Numbered from the stretch's first letter, positions 24,626-34,318 are shown. The stretch is 64,000 nt of DNA from an uncultured Pseudoxanthomonas sp. (GCA_946479745.1 CAMLGZ010000004.1:184968-248967); one strand, 5' to 3'. Notes: generated from the sequence alone by a model not told the origin. Numbers and translations are program-made.

Positions 24626-26401
24626 CTAACGCTTCATCGAACTGAAGAACTCGTCGTTGGACTTGGTGTTCTTCATCTTGTCCAGCAGAAATTCCATCGC
24701 AGTGATCTCGTCCATCGGATGCAGCAGCTTGCGCAGGATCCAGATCTTCTGCAGCAGCTCCGGTTCGATCAGCAGATCCTCGCGGCGGGTGCCGGAGCGG
24801 TTGATGTCGATGGCCGGGTACACGCGTTTTTCGGCGATACGGCGGTTCAAATGCACTTCGCTGTTGCCGGTGCCCTTGAACTCTTCGTAGATCACCTCGT
24901 CCATCTTGCTGCCGGTTTCCACCAGCGCCGTGGCGATGATGGTCAGCGAACCGCCTTCTTCCACGTTGCGCGCCGCGCCGAAGAAACGCTTCGGGCGGTG
25001 CAGCGCGTTGGCGTCGACGCCGCCGCTGAGCACCTTGCCTGAGCTGGGCACCACATTGTTGTAGGCGCGGGCCAGGCGGGTGATGGAGTCGAGCAGGATC
25101 ACCACGTCTTTCTTGTGCTCGACCAGGCGCTTGGCGCGCTCGATCACCATTTCGGCGACCTGCACGTGGCGCGCGGCCGGTTCGTCGAAGGTGGAGCTGA
25201 TCACTTCGCCGCGCACCGTGCGCTGCATTTCGGTGACTTCTTCCGGACGCTCGTCGATCAGCAGCACGATCATGTGCACGTCGGGATGGTTGGTGGTGAT
25301 CGCGGTGGCGATCTGCTGCATCAGGATGGTCTTACCGGCCTTGGGTGGCGATACGATCAGCGCGCGCTGGCCTTTGCCCTGCGGCGCCATCAGATCCATG
25401 ATGCGGCCGGAGATGTCTTCGCTGGAACCATTGCCGCGTTCCAGGGTGAAGCGGCGGCGCGGGAACAGCGCGGTCAGGTTCTCGAACAGCACCTTGCCCT
25501 TGCTGGCTTCGATCGGTTCGCCGTTGATGGTGTCCACCACCGACAGCGCGAAATAGCGTTCGCCGTCTTTCGGGAAACGGATGCGGCCGCTCAGATGGTC
25601 GCCGGTGCGCAGGTTGAAGCGGCGGATCTGGCTGGGCGAAATGTAGGTGTCGTCCGGGCCGGCCAGGTAGCTGGCCTCGGCCGCGCGCAGGAAACCGAAG
25701 CCGTCGGGCAGGATTTCCAGCACGCCGTCGGCGGCGACGCCTTCGCCATGGCGGGTCAGCACCTTGAGCAGGGCGAAGATCACGTCCTGCTTGCGGGCGC
25801 GGGCCACGCCTTCGTGGATGCTCAGCTGTTCGGCGATATCCAGCAGCTTCTGCGCCGGCATGCGCTTGAGGTCGCTCAGCGAATACTGCGGGAAGCCTTC
25901 GGGAACGCCCGGGGCCGGGCCGCGCGGCACGAAGGGCTCGTTGGCACCGTTGTCGCTGGGCAAGCCGTCGTTGCGCGGACGCTGCTCGCGATCGCGGCGG
26001 TTGCGAAAACGGTCGCGGCGGTTGTTGCCGCCGCCACCGCTGTTGTTGTTCTGGAAGCGGTTCTGATTCTGGTCGCGCGGCTCGCCATCCTGCTGGCCGC
26101 CCTGGGCGTTGCCTTGCGGATTCTGGGAAGGCTGGCCGTTGCTTTCCTGACTACCGCCCTGAGCGTTGCCACCCTGGGATTGCGGTTGGGAAAGCGCGGG
26201 CTGCGCCTGCACGGCGGCGGGCTGCGCAGATTCGGGTCGCGGCGCCGGAGGCGCGGCGGGAGCCGGGGGAGGTGCGCTGGGAGCAGGCGCCGGTGCGGCG
26301 GGTGCTTCGGAGGCGGGAATGGCCTTGGCGACACGCGGCTTGCGCGCACGCTTTTCGGCAGGAGCGCCGGCGTCGCCGGCTTCAGGGGTGTTATCGGACA
26401 A
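24626..26401 (-). CDS. rho: Transcription termination factor Rho with long disordered N-terminal extension
   Basis: A 591-residue protein. Residues ~173-591 match canonical Rho in length (about 419): [20 protein letters not shown] (N-terminal helical part), [10 protein letters not shown] and [19 protein letters not shown] (RNA-binding cold-shock domain), Walker [13 protein letters not shown], Walker [17 protein letters not shown] and the R-loop/Q-loop region. The first ~172 residues are low complexity: Ala/Pro-rich (about 30-60), then Gln/Asn/Gly-rich with an Arg cluster ([18 protein letters not shown]). Rho is a hexameric RNA-dependent ATPase that ends untranslated transcripts. It has its own intrinsic terminator downstream. 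Confidence 0.95.
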   Translation of the reverse strand: MSDNTPEAGDAGAPAEKRARKPRVAKAIPASEAPAAPAPAPSAPPPAPAAPPAPRPESAQPAAVQAQPALSQPQSQGGNAQGGSQESNGQPSQNPQGNAQGGQQDGEPRDQNQNRFQNNNSGGGGNNRRDRFRNRRDREQRPRNDGLPSDNGANEPFVPRGPAPGVPEGFPQYSLSDLKRMPAQKLLDIAEQLSIHEGVARARKQDVIFALLKVLTRHGEGVAADGVLEILPDGFGFLRAAEASYLAGPDDTYISPSQIRRFNLRTGDHLSGRIRFPKDGERYFALSVVDTINGEPIEASKGKVLFENLTALFPRRRFTLERGNGSSEDISGRIMDLMAPQGKGQRALIVSPPKAGKTILMQQIATAITTNHPDVHMIVLLIDERPEEVTEMQRTVRGEVISSTFDEPAARHVQVAEMVIERAKRLVEHKKDVVILLDSITRLARAYNNVVPSSGKVLSGGVDANALHRPKRFFGAARNVEEGGSLTIIATALVETGSKMDEVIYEEFKGTGNSEVHLNRRIAEKRVYPAIDINRSGTRREDLLIEPELLQKIWILRKLLHPMDEITAMEFLLDKMKNTKSNDEFFSSMKR

Positions 26402-26590
26402 AGTTGCGATTCCTCGCTATGGTTGCGAGCGCCTGCGAATGCGGGCGGGATGGGTGGAAGAGTGGGCTCTCGTGATGAGTGCTTCAGAAGGGGTGCGGCG
26501 CAGACCCCGCGCCGGATAGTGTTGAAACTAGCACCGGGAAGCGGCGGCGGCAAGCGCCATGCCGCAAACCCGTTCAGGAACGCGTCTATC

Positions 26591-26668
26591 TGTAGGAGCG
26601 GGCCCTGCCCGCGACGCTCTGTCTTCCAACCTGACTTAAGAGCGTCGCGGGCAGGGCCCGCTCCTACA
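26591..26668. repeat. REP-type inverted pair between rho and trxA
   Basis: 30-nt perfect arms (26591-26620, 26639-26668; outer end TGTAGGAGCGGGCCCTGCCC) around an 18-nt spacer. The same element recurs at 32442-32512. It starts 11 nt past the trxA stop and may terminate trxA. Confidence 0.9.
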
Positions 26669-26679
26669 GACCAGGGTGA

Positions 26680-27027
26680 TCAGGCCGCCGAAGCGGTCGA
26701 GCCGATGCCCTTTTCGATCATCTGGGTCAGCTGGCCCTTGCCCACGGCGCCTACCTGGGTGGCCTGGACCTGGCCGTCCTTGAACAGCAGCAGCAGCGGG
26801 ATGTTGCGCACGTGGTACTTGATGGCGGTGGCGCGGTTTTCGTCCACGTTGAGCTTGACCACCTTCAGCTTGCCCTCGTAGGTCTGGGCCAGCTCGTCCA
26901 GGACGGGCGCGATCATCTTGCAGGGACCGCACCATTCGGCCCAGAAATCCACCAATACCGGTTCTTCGGACTGCAGCACGGCGGTCTCGAAATCGGCATC
27001 GCCGACGTGTGTCACCTTATCGCTCAC
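26680..27027 (-). CDS. trxA: Thioredoxin 1
   Basis: A 115-residue thioredoxin with the active site WCGPC (Trp32-Cys36) in [16 protein letters not shown] and the cis-proline loop [12 protein letters not shown]. Length and motif are those of TrxA, the general cytosolic disulfide reductase that takes electrons from thioredoxin reductase. It lies upstream of rho on the same strand, an arrangement seen across gammaproteobacteria, and is divergent from rhlB by 236 bp. Confidence 0.96.
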   Translation of the reverse strand: MSDKVTHVGDADFETAVLQSEEPVLVDFWAEWCGPCKMIAPVLDELAQTYEGKLKVVKLNVDENRATAIKYHVRNIPLLLLFKDGQVQATQVGAVGKGQLTQMIEKGIGSTASAA

Positions 27028-27263
27028 TTTGGGGTCTCCTGCGGGGTCCGCGGAGGGCGGGGCCCGGTTGTGGGCCGAAATGCCGGCCTCCGCATTGCTG
27101 TAAACTGGGGCGTTCCGCGATCCCGTTCAAGGGCTTAGCCCTGGATTCGCGTACACCGGCATGGAACGCAGTGTGCGACGCCGGTGACGACGATGCAAGC
27201 GCATCGACCTGCGCAATGCGCGTGCCAAGCTCCTAATAAAGCTATAGCCCTAAAGAAGAAAGC

Positions 27264-28943
27264 ATGAGCGACAAGCCGTTAACCGACATCACTTTTTCCT
27301 CGTTCGACCTGCATCCGGCCTTGCTCGCCGGGCTGGAAGCGGCCGGGTTCTCGCGCACCACGCCGATCCAGGCGATGACGCTGCCAGTCGCGTTGCCGGG
27401 CGGCGATGTCGCCGGCCAGGCGCAGACCGGCACCGGCAAGACCCTGGCCTTCCTGGTCGCGGTCATGAACCGTCTGCTCACCCGGCCGGCGCTGGCCGAC
27501 CGCAAGATCGAGGATCCGCGCGCGCTGATCCTGGCGCCCACTCGCGAACTGGCCATCCAGATCCACAAGGATGCGGTGAAATTCGGTGCCGACCTCGGCC
27601 TGCGTTTCGCCTTGATCTACGGCGGCGTGGATTACGACAAGCAGCGCGAGCTGCTGACCCAGGGCGTGGACGTCATCATCGCCACGCCGGGCCGCCTGAT
27701 CGACTACGTGAAGCAGAGCAAGGTCGTTTCGCTGCACGCCTGCGAGATCTGCGTGCTGGACGAAGCCGACCGCATGTTCGACCTGGGCTTCATCAAGGAC
27801 ATCCGTTTCCTGCTGCGCAAGATGCCCGAGCGCACCACCCGCCAGACGCTGCTGTTCAGCGCCACGCTCAGCCACCGGGTGCTGGAGCTTGCGTACGAGC
27901 ACATGAACGAGCCGCAGAAGCTGGTGGTGGAGACCGAATTCATCACCGCCGCCAAGGTGCGCCAGAAAGTCTACTTCCCGGCCAACGAGGAAAAGATCCC
28001 GTTGCTGATCGGTCTGCTGTCGCGCAGCGAAGGCGCGCGCACCATGATCTTCGTCAACACCAAGGTCTGGGTGGAGCGCGTGGCCCGTTCGCTGGAGCGG
28101 GCCGGCTACCGTGTCGGCGTGCTGTCGGGCGATGTGCCGCAGAAGAAACGCGAGTCGCTGCTCAACCGTTTCCAGAAAGGCCAGCTGGAGATCCTGGTCG
28201 CCACCGATGTGGCCGCGCGCGGCCTGCATATCGACGGCGTGTCGCACGTCTACAACTACGATCTGCCGTTCGACGCCGAAGACTACGTGCACCGCATCGG
28301 CCGCACCGCGCGCCTGGGCGCCGAGGGCGATGCGATCAGCTTCGCCTGCGAGATCTACGCGCAAAGCCTGCCGGACATCGAGGCCTACATCGAGCAGAAG
28401 CTGCCGGTAGAAGCGGTGACCGGCGAATTGCTGACCGCCATTCCCCGTCCGCCGCGCGCCGCGCCGCAACCGGGCGATGAAGTGGACGAAGACGCCGGCG
28501 AAAGCATCGGCACGATCTTCAAGGAAGCACGCGAACAGCGCATCGCCGACGAGCAGCGTCGCGGTGGCGGCCGCAGCAGCGGCGGCGGTTCCAGCCGCAG
28601 CGGCAGCGGTCCTTCGCGTCCGCGTTCCGGCGCCCCTTCCAGTGATGGCAAGCCGCGCGCACCGCGTCCGCCGCGCAGCGTCAATGTCGCCGCCTCCAGC
28701 GATGCGGCGGTCTCCGTGCCGGTCGCGGCTGCTGCGGGAATTGCGCCTGCGGCAGCCTCCGAAGCGACACGTCCGCCGCGCAAGCGTCGTCGTCGTCGTC
28801 ATGGCGTGCCGGTCGAGGGCGCTGGCACGACTACCGCCACGGCACAGCAGCAGTCGCCGCAGGCGGCCAAGCCAGTCGCCGACAGTTCGTCGTTCCTGAC
28901 CAAGCTGGGCCGCAAGCTCAAGTCGTTGGTCTCCGGGTCGTAA
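27264..28943 (+). CDS. rhlB: ATP-dependent DEAD-box RNA helicase RhlB
   Basis: A 559-residue protein. The Q motif region ([23 protein letters not shown]) is followed by Walker A AQTGTGKT (53-60), [12 protein letters not shown] in [16 protein letters not shown] in LFSATLSH, and [10 protein letters not shown] of the second RecA domain. The tail after about residue 400 is disordered and Gly/Ser/Arg/Pro-rich, with an RKRRRRRHG basic patch and an amphipathic end ([16 protein letters not shown]) that could bind RNA or RNase E. RhlB normally works in the RNA degradosome. The trxA-rhlB divergent pair is a common gammaproteobacterial layout. Confidence 0.93.
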   Translation: MSDKPLTDITFSSFDLHPALLAGLEAAGFSRTTPIQAMTLPVALPGGDVAGQAQTGTGKTLAFLVAVMNRLLTRPALADRKIEDPRALILAPTRELAIQIHKDAVKFGADLGLRFALIYGGVDYDKQRELLTQGVDVIIATPGRLIDYVKQSKVVSLHACEICVLDEADRMFDLGFIKDIRFLLRKMPERTTRQTLLFSATLSHRVLELAYEHMNEPQKLVVETEFITAAKVRQKVYFPANEEKIPLLIGLLSRSEGARTMIFVNTKVWVERVARSLERAGYRVGVLSGDVPQKKRESLLNRFQKGQLEILVATDVAARGLHIDGVSHVYNYDLPFDAEDYVHRIGRTARLGAEGDAISFACEIYAQSLPDIEAYIEQKLPVEAVTGELLTAIPRPPRAAPQPGDEVDEDAGESIGTIFKEAREQRIADEQRRGGGRSSGGGSSRSGSGPSRPRSGAPSSDGKPRAPRPPRSVNVAASSDAAVSVPVAAAAGIAPAAASEATRPPRKRRRRRHGVPVEGAGTTTATAQQQSPQAAKPVADSSSFLTKLGRKLKSLVSGS

Positions 28944-28950
28944 AGCTGTT

Positions 28951-29112
28951 CCTTCTCCCTCCGGGAGAAGGTGGCGCGTAGCGACGGACGCCGCGAAGCA
29001 AGCACCCTTGGGGTGTGAGGGAATGGCAGTGACTTGCCACCCGACTTTCACTACAAGCGGACGATCCATTCCCTCATCCGCCCTTCGGGCACCTTCTCCC
29101 GGAGGGAGAAGG
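28951..29112. repeat. Inverted repeat pair upstream of ftsE
   Basis: 23-nt perfect arms (28951-28973 and 29090-29112; core CTTCTCCCTCCGGGAGAAGG), each self-complementary, flank about 116 bp. It begins 8 nt after rhlB and ends 21 nt before ftsE, so it can act as the rhlB terminator and lies in the ftsE leader. Confidence 0.8.
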
Positions 29113-29132
29113 GAACAGGGCATAATCGCGGC

Positions 29133-29819
29133 ATGAGCGTTCTGCGATTCGAAAACGTCAGCAAGCAATACCCCGGCGGCCATGAGGCGCTGGCCGACGT
29201 CAGTTTCGAAGTCGCGCAGGGCGAAATGCTGTTCGTCACCGGCCACTCGGGCGCCGGCAAAAGCACCCTGCTCAAACTCATCCATCTCAGCGAGCGCCCC
29301 AGCCGCGGCGCGGTGGTGTTCGGCGGGCGCAATCTGCTGAAAGTCCGGGGCGGCCGTATTCCGCTGCATCGCCGCGAAGTCGGCGCCGTCCATCAGGACC
29401 ACCGGCTGCTGGCCGAGCGCACCGTGGCCGAGAACGTCGCCCTGCCGCTGATACTGCGCGGCGACCGCCGTGCCGACATCGGCAAGCGCGTGCGCGAAGT
29501 GTTGGCGCGCATGGGCCTGGGCCACCGCGAGAAGGCGTTGCCTTCGCAGCTTTCCGCAGGCGAGCAGCAGCGCGTGGGCATCGCGCGCGCCATCGTCGCC
29601 GAACCGCGCCTGCTGGTCGCCGACGAACCCACCGGCAACCTGGACCCCACGCTGGCGGCCGAAATCATGTCGCTGTTCGCCTCCATGCCGGAACGCGGCA
29701 CCAGCGTGCTGGTGGTCAGCCATGATCTTGCCCTGATCAAGCGCATGAAGAAGCGCGTGCTGATCCTGGACCACGGCAAGCTGATGGACGATATCTCTCC
29801 GGCGGATCTGGCCGAATGA
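29133..29819 (+). CDS. ftsE: Cell division ATP-binding protein FtsE
   Basis: A 228-residue ABC ATPase. Walker A GHSGAGKST (37-45), Q-loop near VHQDHRLL, signature LSAGEQQRVGIARA, Walker B LLVADEPTGNLDP and switch His in VVSHD. With FtsX it forms the type VII ABC complex that links the divisome to periplasmic murein hydrolase activators. The start at 29133 gives MSVLRFENVSKQYPGG, the normal N-terminus; the frame extends into repeat DNA upstream but that part is not conserved. It overlaps ftsX by 4 nt (ATGA). Confidence 0.95.
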   Translation: MSVLRFENVSKQYPGGHEALADVSFEVAQGEMLFVTGHSGAGKSTLLKLIHLSERPSRGAVVFGGRNLLKVRGGRIPLHRREVGAVHQDHRLLAERTVAENVALPLILRGDRRADIGKRVREVLARMGLGHREKALPSQLSAGEQQRVGIARAIVAEPRLLVADEPTGNLDPTLAAEIMSLFASMPERGTSVLVVSHDLALIKRMKKRVLILDHGKLMDDISPADLAE

Positions 29820-30769
29820 GTGGCGCCAGTGAGAACAACAAGGTCGCTGCCGGCCCGCGTTCGGGTTTCGGCATCTGGCTGGACCAGCATCTCTACAGTT
29901 TCGTCGCCAGCCTGGGCCGCGTGCTGCGCCGGCCGTGGGCCACACTGCTGACCATCGGAGTGATGGGGGTGGCGCTGGCCTTGCCGCTGGGCCTGGGCCT
30001 GACACTGGAAAACCTGCGGCACTTCACCGGTAGCGTGGAGCAGTCGCGCGAGATCGACCTGTTCCTCAAGCCCGAGATCGAAGTCGCGCGGGCGCGGGCG
30101 CTAGCGGTCGAATTGCGCGGGCGCGGCGACGTGGCCAAAGTGGAAGTGCGCACGCCGGAGCAGGGACTGGCCGAGTTCCGCGCGCGCAGCGGTCTGGGCG
30201 ATGCGATCGGCGCGCTGGAAGAAAACCCGCTGCCCAGCCTGCTGATCGTGACGCCCGGCAAAGACGATGCCAGCCTGGTGGCGGCGCTGGAGCGCTTGCC
30301 GGAAACCGGTCTGCTGCAGCACGACGCTGCCTGGCGCCAACGCCTGCACGGCTGGCTGGGTTTCGGCGAGCGCCTGGCCTGGGTGCTGGCGGCGCTGTTC
30401 GGCCTGGGCGCGCTGTTGGTGGTGGGCAATACCGTGCGCCTGGACATCCAGTCGCGGCGGGAGGAAATCGGCGTGCTGCAGCTGCTGGGCGCCACCGACG
30501 GCTTCATTCGCCGTCCCTTCATCTATCTCGGCGCGTGGTACGGCCTGGCCGCCGGCGCGCTGGCCTTGGGTCTGCTGGCCGCAGCAGCGTATGCTCTGCG
30601 CGCGCCGCTGCATGCGTTGGCGCAAAGTTACGGTAGCGGTTTCGCGCTCAGCGGACTGGACCCCTTGCGTGCCGCAGGCTTCCTGCTGGCCGCCACGGTG
30701 ATCGGCTGGCTGGGCGCATGGCTGGTCACCGGACATTTCCTGCGTCAAACCAGACCAACGGAAACTTAG
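29816..30769 (+). CDS. ftsX: Cell division protein FtsX
   Basis: A 317-residue permease with the FtsX topology: a cytoplasmic N-terminus, one helix (ATLLTIGVMGVALALPLGLGL), a periplasmic loop of about 100 residues (QSREIDLFLKPEIEVARARA...), then three helices (LAWVLAALFGLGALLVVGNT, YLGAWYGLAAGALALGLLA, AAGFLLAATVIGWLGAWLV). RLDIQSRREEIGVLQLLGATDGFIRRPF is the conserved cytoplasmic coupling segment. Translationally coupled to ftsE. rpoH, which often follows ftsX, is not next; a response regulator gene begins 5 nt after the stop. Confidence 0.94.
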   Translation: MSGASENNKVAAGPRSGFGIWLDQHLYSFVASLGRVLRRPWATLLTIGVMGVALALPLGLGLTLENLRHFTGSVEQSREIDLFLKPEIEVARARALAVELRGRGDVAKVEVRTPEQGLAEFRARSGLGDAIGALEENPLPSLLIVTPGKDDASLVAALERLPETGLLQHDAAWRQRLHGWLGFGERLAWVLAALFGLGALLVVGNTVRLDIQSRREEIGVLQLLGATDGFIRRPFIYLGAWYGLAAGALALGLLAAAAYALRAPLHALAQSYGSGFALSGLDPLRAAGFLLAATVIGWLGAWLVTGHFLRQTRPTET

Positions 30770-30774
30770 GCCCT

Positions 30775-31617
30775 ATGCATTCGCAGGAACTTCGACATCT
30801 GATCAGCGATACCCCGCGGGTAATGGTGGTCGATGGTTCGAAGATGGTGCGCAAGATGATCGCCGACGTGCTGACCCGCGAGCTGCCCGGCGTTGAGGTC
30901 ATCGGCTGCGCCAGCGTCGCCGAAGCACGCAAGGCGCTGGCGGAAGGCGCGGTGCACCTGGTCACCACTTCGCTGGCGTTGAAAGACGGCGACGGGCTCG
31001 AGATCGCGCGCGCGGTGCGCGAAACCGCCGGGCAGGCGTACGTGCCGGTGATCGTGGTGTCCGGAGACGCGCAGCAGCATCTGGTCGAACGCCGCTTCAC
31101 CGAATACGTCACCGATTATTTCGACAAGTCGCTGGGCCACGAAGCGCTTGCGGTCTTCATCCGCGGCTACGTGCAGCCGCAACCGGTCGCCGGTGCCACC
31201 GTGCTGTACGTGGAAGACAGCCGCGTGGTCGCCGAAACCACCAAACGCATGCTGGAACGCCACGATCTTAAAGTCGTGCACGTGCTCAAGGCCGAAGACG
31301 CCTTCGCCCTGCTCACCGCCGAATCGCTGGGCCATTCCACCCATCGTTTCGACCTGGTGCTGACCGACGTGACCCTCAAGGGCGAGCTTAGCGGCCGCGA
31401 TGTGGTGCAGCGCGTCCGCATCGATTTCGCCTATGGCAAGCGCCGCCTGCCGATCCTGGTGATGACCGGCGACGACAACCGCAACAACCAGTCCGAATTG
31501 TTGCAGGCCGGCGCCAACGATCTGGTGCTCAAGCCCATCGAAGAGCGTCTGCTGATCACCAAGGTGCTGTTCCAGCTGCGCGTGTCGAGCATGGGTGAGG
31601 CGCGTTCGCTGGTGTGA
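30775..31617 (+). CDS. Tandem-receiver response regulator (first receiver degenerate)
   Basis: A 280-residue protein made only of two CheY-like receiver domains. In the first (about 14-130; VMVVDGSKMVRKMIADVL) the residue aligned with the phosphoacceptor Asp is Ser66 (HLVTTSLALKDGDGLE), so it should not be phosphorylated. The second (about 141-270; TVLYVEDSRVVAETT) keeps the acceptor Asp198 in LVLTDVTLKG, the T/S site (VMTGDD) and the conserved Lys (LVLKPIE). No output domain exists, so it probably works by protein contact. No kinase gene is adjacent. ATG 30775 follows ftsX by 5 nt; cotranscription is likely. Confidence 0.85.
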   Translation: MHSQELRHLISDTPRVMVVDGSKMVRKMIADVLTRELPGVEVIGCASVAEARKALAEGAVHLVTTSLALKDGDGLEIARAVRETAGQAYVPVIVVSGDAQQHLVERRFTEYVTDYFDKSLGHEALAVFIRGYVQPQPVAGATVLYVEDSRVVAETTKRMLERHDLKVVHVLKAEDAFALLTAESLGHSTHRFDLVLTDVTLKGELSGRDVVQRVRIDFAYGKRRLPILVMTGDDNRNNQSELLQAGANDLVLKPIEERLLITKVLFQLRVSSMGEARSLV

Positions 31618-31670
31618 GTTTGTATGATGCTCCGTGGCGCCATCAACTTTCATGACGTCACCCAGCATGA

Positions 31671-31698
31671 CGTCATCCCAACGAAAGCTGGGATGACG
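31671..31698. repeat. Short palindrome in the ung leader
   Basis: A 10-bp stem (CGTCATCCCA / TGGGATGACG) around an 8-nt loop, 39 nt before the ung start. It resembles the GTCATCCC repeats around the GIY-YIG gene and before aceB. Confidence 0.75.
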
Positions 31699-31737
31699 AT
31701 CTCTACCAATTTCAGCAATCGAATCCCACTGTCCCTC

Positions 31738-32445
31738 ATGCCCGACACCGACAATATCAAACTGGAACCCTCCTGGAAGGCGAAAGTCGGCGACTGGCTG
31801 CAGCGTCCTGAGATGCGCGAACTGTCGGCGTTCCTGCGCCAGCGCAAGCAAGCCGGTGCGCGCATCTTCCCGCCCGGTCCGCAGATCTTCGCAGCCTTCG
31901 ATGCGACGCCTTTCGAGGAAGCGAAAGTCGTGATCCTGGGCCAGGACCCGTACCACGGCGCGGGACAGGCGCATGGCTTGTGCTTTTCGGTGCTGCCGGG
32001 CGTGCCGGTGCCGCCGTCGCTGGACAACATTTTCAAGGAAATAAACAGCGACCTGGGGATCGCGCGGCCGGACCACGGCTGCCTGTTGCCGTGGGCACGG
32101 CAGGGCGTACTGCTGTTGAACGCGGTGCTGACCGTCGAAGAAGGCCGTGCCGGCGCGCATCAGGGCAAGGGCTGGGAAGGGTTCACCGACCACGTGATCG
32201 AAACGCTGGCCAGCGAGCGCGAGGACCTGGTGTTCCTGCTGTGGGGAAGCTATGCGCAGGCCAAGGGCAAGGTGATCGATGCCCGCCGCCATCGTGTCCT
32301 GCGCGCGCCGCACCCCTCGCCACTGTCGGCGCATCGCGGCTTTCTGGGGTGCAAGCACTTTTCTTCCGCCAACCAGTTCCTGACGCAGAAAGGAAAAACG
32401 CCGATCGACTGGCGGCTGCCGCCCAGATCGGAGCTGCAGCTGTAG
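31738..32445 (+). CDS. ung: Uracil-DNA glycosylase
   Basis: A 235-residue family-1 UDG. The water-activating loop GQDPYHG carries Asp70, and the DNA minor-groove loop [13 protein letters not shown] holds the catalytic His and the intercalating region. It removes uracil from DNA to start base excision repair. The conserved N-terminus ([18 protein letters not shown]) supports the ATG at 31738. The stop codon TAG is the start of a GTAGGAGCG repeat palindrome, so the C-terminus SELQL may have been set by repeat insertion. Confidence 0.95.
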   Translation: MPDTDNIKLEPSWKAKVGDWLQRPEMRELSAFLRQRKQAGARIFPPGPQIFAAFDATPFEEAKVVILGQDPYHGAGQAHGLCFSVLPGVPVPPSLDNIFKEINSDLGIARPDHGCLLPWARQGVLLLNAVLTVEEGRAGAHQGKGWEGFTDHVIETLASEREDLVFLLWGSYAQAKGKVIDARRHRVLRAPHPSPLSAHRGFLGCKHFSSANQFLTQKGKTPIDWRLPPRSELQL

Positions 32446-32512
32446 GAGCGGGCCCTGCCCGCGACGCTTTTGGGCGATATTGAAAAGCGTCGCGGGCAGG
32501 GCCCGCTCCTAC
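32442..32512. repeat. REP-type inverted pair overlapping the ung stop
   Basis: 30-nt perfect arms (32442-32471 and 32483-32512) around 11 nt, nearly identical in sequence to the element at 26591-26668. It lies between convergent ung and the DUF2059 gene, whose stop is 11 nt beyond. Confidence 0.9.
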
Positions 32513-32522
32513 GGAGCTCCGG

Positions 32523-33074
32523 TTACCTTTTCTTTTTCTTCTTCGCCGGCGGGGTGACTTCCGGTGCAGGCGTTTCTTCCTTGGTCGATTCCTTCAGCTC
32601 GGTCTGCAGCTCTTCCATCATCGGAATGATCTTCTTCTGGATCGCGCCCATCAGGTTCTGCATCAGCGCCGGAGTCTTGTCCAGCAGGTTCTTGCCGGCC
32701 GGACTTTCGTAGAACTTGGCCATGGCCTTGACGTCCTCGCTACTGAATGTCTGCTTGTAAACGTCGATATACAAGGGCCGCATCTCGTTCCAGGACAGGG
32801 CCTTGCGCACGATCTGGTTGGTGCGCGACTGGATGCGTTCGACCTCGGCCTTCTGCTCGGCGCTCAGGTCTTTGCCGCTGGTGATCTGCTCGAACTGCTG
32901 GCGCTGCATCTCTTCCATCTGCGGCAGGATCGCGTTGAGCATGCTTTCGGCGCGCGAAGCTTTCAGCAGGCGCTCGATATCGGCGTCGGTCGGCGGGGCG
33001 GCCAGCGCGGTGGCGGCGCACAACGCAAGACAGGCGGCGGCCAGCAGGCGCGGAAACAGGCGTGGAATCGGCAT
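32523..33074 (-). CDS. DUF2059 periplasmic protein
   Basis: A 183-residue exported protein with a signal peptide (MPIPRLFPRLLAAACLALCA). The mature helical domain includes SRAESMLNAILPQMEEMQRQ and ..YIDVYKQTFSSEDVKAMAKFYESPAGKNLLDKTP, the diagnostic segment of the DUF2059 family. It ends in a Pro/Glu linker and a run of lysines (PPAKKKKKR). Function unknown; members are periplasmic. It stands alone, convergent with ung. Confidence 0.85.
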   Translation of the reverse strand: MPIPRLFPRLLAAACLALCAATALAAPPTDADIERLLKASRAESMLNAILPQMEEMQRQQFEQITSGKDLSAEQKAEVERIQSRTNQIVRKALSWNEMRPLYIDVYKQTFSSEDVKAMAKFYESPAGKNLLDKTPALMQNLMGAIQKKIIPMMEELQTELKESTKEETPAPEVTPPAKKKKKR

Positions 33075-33198
33075 GCCGGAGGTTCCTGGAGCGGATGAAG
33101 GAGACGCATAGTGCCCAGCGCAAAGTAAACGACCGGTTAAACCGGGCCCACCGCAAGGCCGGATTCCAGCGCCGCCGCATCGCGCCTACAATTGGCGC

Positions 33199-33633
33199 AT
33201 GGGGAGCGATGCACTCGAAATCACGCCAACCTTGGCGATACCCGAGACCGAACTGGTCGAACGCTTCGTGCGCGCAAGCGGCGCGGGCGGGCAGAACGTC
33301 AACAAGGTTTCCACTGCAGTGGAACTGCGCTTCGACCTGGCCGCTTCGCCGTCGCTACCCGAACCGGTGCGCGAACGCCTGCTGGCCAAGCGCGACCGCC
33401 GCATCACCGACGAGGGCGTGCTGGTGATCGATGCGCAGCGTTTCCGTACCCAGGACCGCAACCGCCAGGACGCGCGCGAGCGTCTGGCGGCCTTCATCGC
33501 CACCGGCCTGACGGCGCCGAAGAAGCGCATCGCCACCAAACCTTCGCGCGCCGCCAAGGCGCGCCGCCTGGACGCCAAGCGCGGCCGCGGCGAAATCAAG
33601 CGCGGACGTTCGACCAAGGGAGTGATCGATTGA
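33199..33633 (+). CDS. arfB: Alternative ribosome-rescue factor ArfB (peptidyl-tRNA hydrolase)
   Basis: A 144-residue class-I release-factor-like protein. The GGQ motif (30-32) is in RASGAGGQNVNKV, and the basic C-terminal tail (KRIATKPSRAAKARRLDAKRGRGEIKRGRSTKG) is the part that enters the empty mRNA channel of stalled ribosomes. It releases peptides from non-stop complexes. Stop codon TGA overlaps a TTG that may begin the next gene (TTGA). Confidence 0.94.
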   Translation: MGSDALEITPTLAIPETELVERFVRASGAGGQNVNKVSTAVELRFDLAASPSLPEPVRERLLAKRDRRITDEGVLVIDAQRFRTQDRNRQDARERLAAFIATGLTAPKKRIATKPSRAAKARRLDAKRGRGEIKRGRSTKGVID

Positions 33634-34232
33634 GCGATGCAACGGATCTGATTCCCCCCCTCCCGCCCCTCATGCCGCAAGTGAAGCCCAACCGGTTCAC
33701 CCGCTGGCTGGGCCGTACCGCCCTGAGGCTGGGGGGCTGGCGCATCGTCGGCCCGATTCCCGATTTGGCCAAGGCGGTGCTGATCGTGGCCCCGCACTCG
33801 TCCAACTGGGACGGGTACTGGGGCATGGCGGCGAAAATAGCGCTGGGCCTGGAGGTGCGCGTGCTGGGCAAGACGCAACTGTTCTGGTGGCCGCTGGGCC
33901 CGCTGCTGCGGCGGTTGGGGGCGATACCGGTGAACCGCAGTTCGCCGCAGGGAACGATCGAACAGGCGATCGCGATCATCCGCGACTTCGACCGCATCTG
34001 GTTCACCCTGACCCCTGAAGGCACGCGCAAACGCGTGGAGAAGTGGAAGACGGGTTTCTGGAAAATCGCGCGCGCGGCGGACGTTCCCATCGTCATGGCG
34101 TACTTCCACTACCCGGAGAAGATCATCGGCATCGACCGGGTTTTCCACACCACCGACAACCTGCAGCAGGACATGGCGCGTATCCGCGAGTACTACCGGC
34201 CGTGGCAGGGCAAGAACCGCGGCACCGTCTGA
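33630..34232 (+). CDS. 1-acyl-glycerol-3-phosphate acyltransferase-like protein
   Basis: A PlsC-superfamily protein of 200 residues. APHSSNWDGYWGM contains the HX4D catalytic motif, GAIPVNRSS the substrate-binding arginine region, and LTPEGTRKRVEKWKTGF the EGT(R) block. It resembles the short acyltransferases of unknown acceptor rather than housekeeping PlsC. GGGAG upstream of a TTG at 33630, overlapping the arfB stop, suggests that start. The first ATG (33672) sits after a C-rich stretch with no ribosome-binding site; conserved sequence starts only after it, so it remains an option. Confidence 0.82.
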   Translation: MSDATDLIPPLPPLMPQVKPNRFTRWLGRTALRLGGWRIVGPIPDLAKAVLIVAPHSSNWDGYWGMAAKIALGLEVRVLGKTQLFWWPLGPLLRRLGAIPVNRSSPQGTIEQAIAIIRDFDRIWFTLTPEGTRKRVEKWKTGFWKIARAADVPIVMAYFHYPEKIIGIDRVFHTTDNLQQDMARIREYYRPWQGKNRGTV

Positions 34233-34240
34233 ATCGCCTT

Positions 34241-34318
34241 GTGGGAGCGGCGTCCCGCCGCGAGCTCTTCACTTTGCAACCTGAAAAGCAAAAGCTCGCG
34301 GCGGGACGCCGCTCCCAC
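34241..34318. repeat. REP-type inverted pair
   Basis: 26-nt perfect arms (34241-34266 and 34293-34318; outer end GTGGGAGCGGCGTCCCGCCG) flank 26 nt, 8 bp after the acyltransferase stop. Same GGGAGCG/GGAGCG-tipped class as the others. Confidence 0.88.

Noticed and set aside
25115..26881. 588-codon frame antisense to rho and trxA
   Set aside because: Composition is typical of antisense shadow; rho and trxA are certain.
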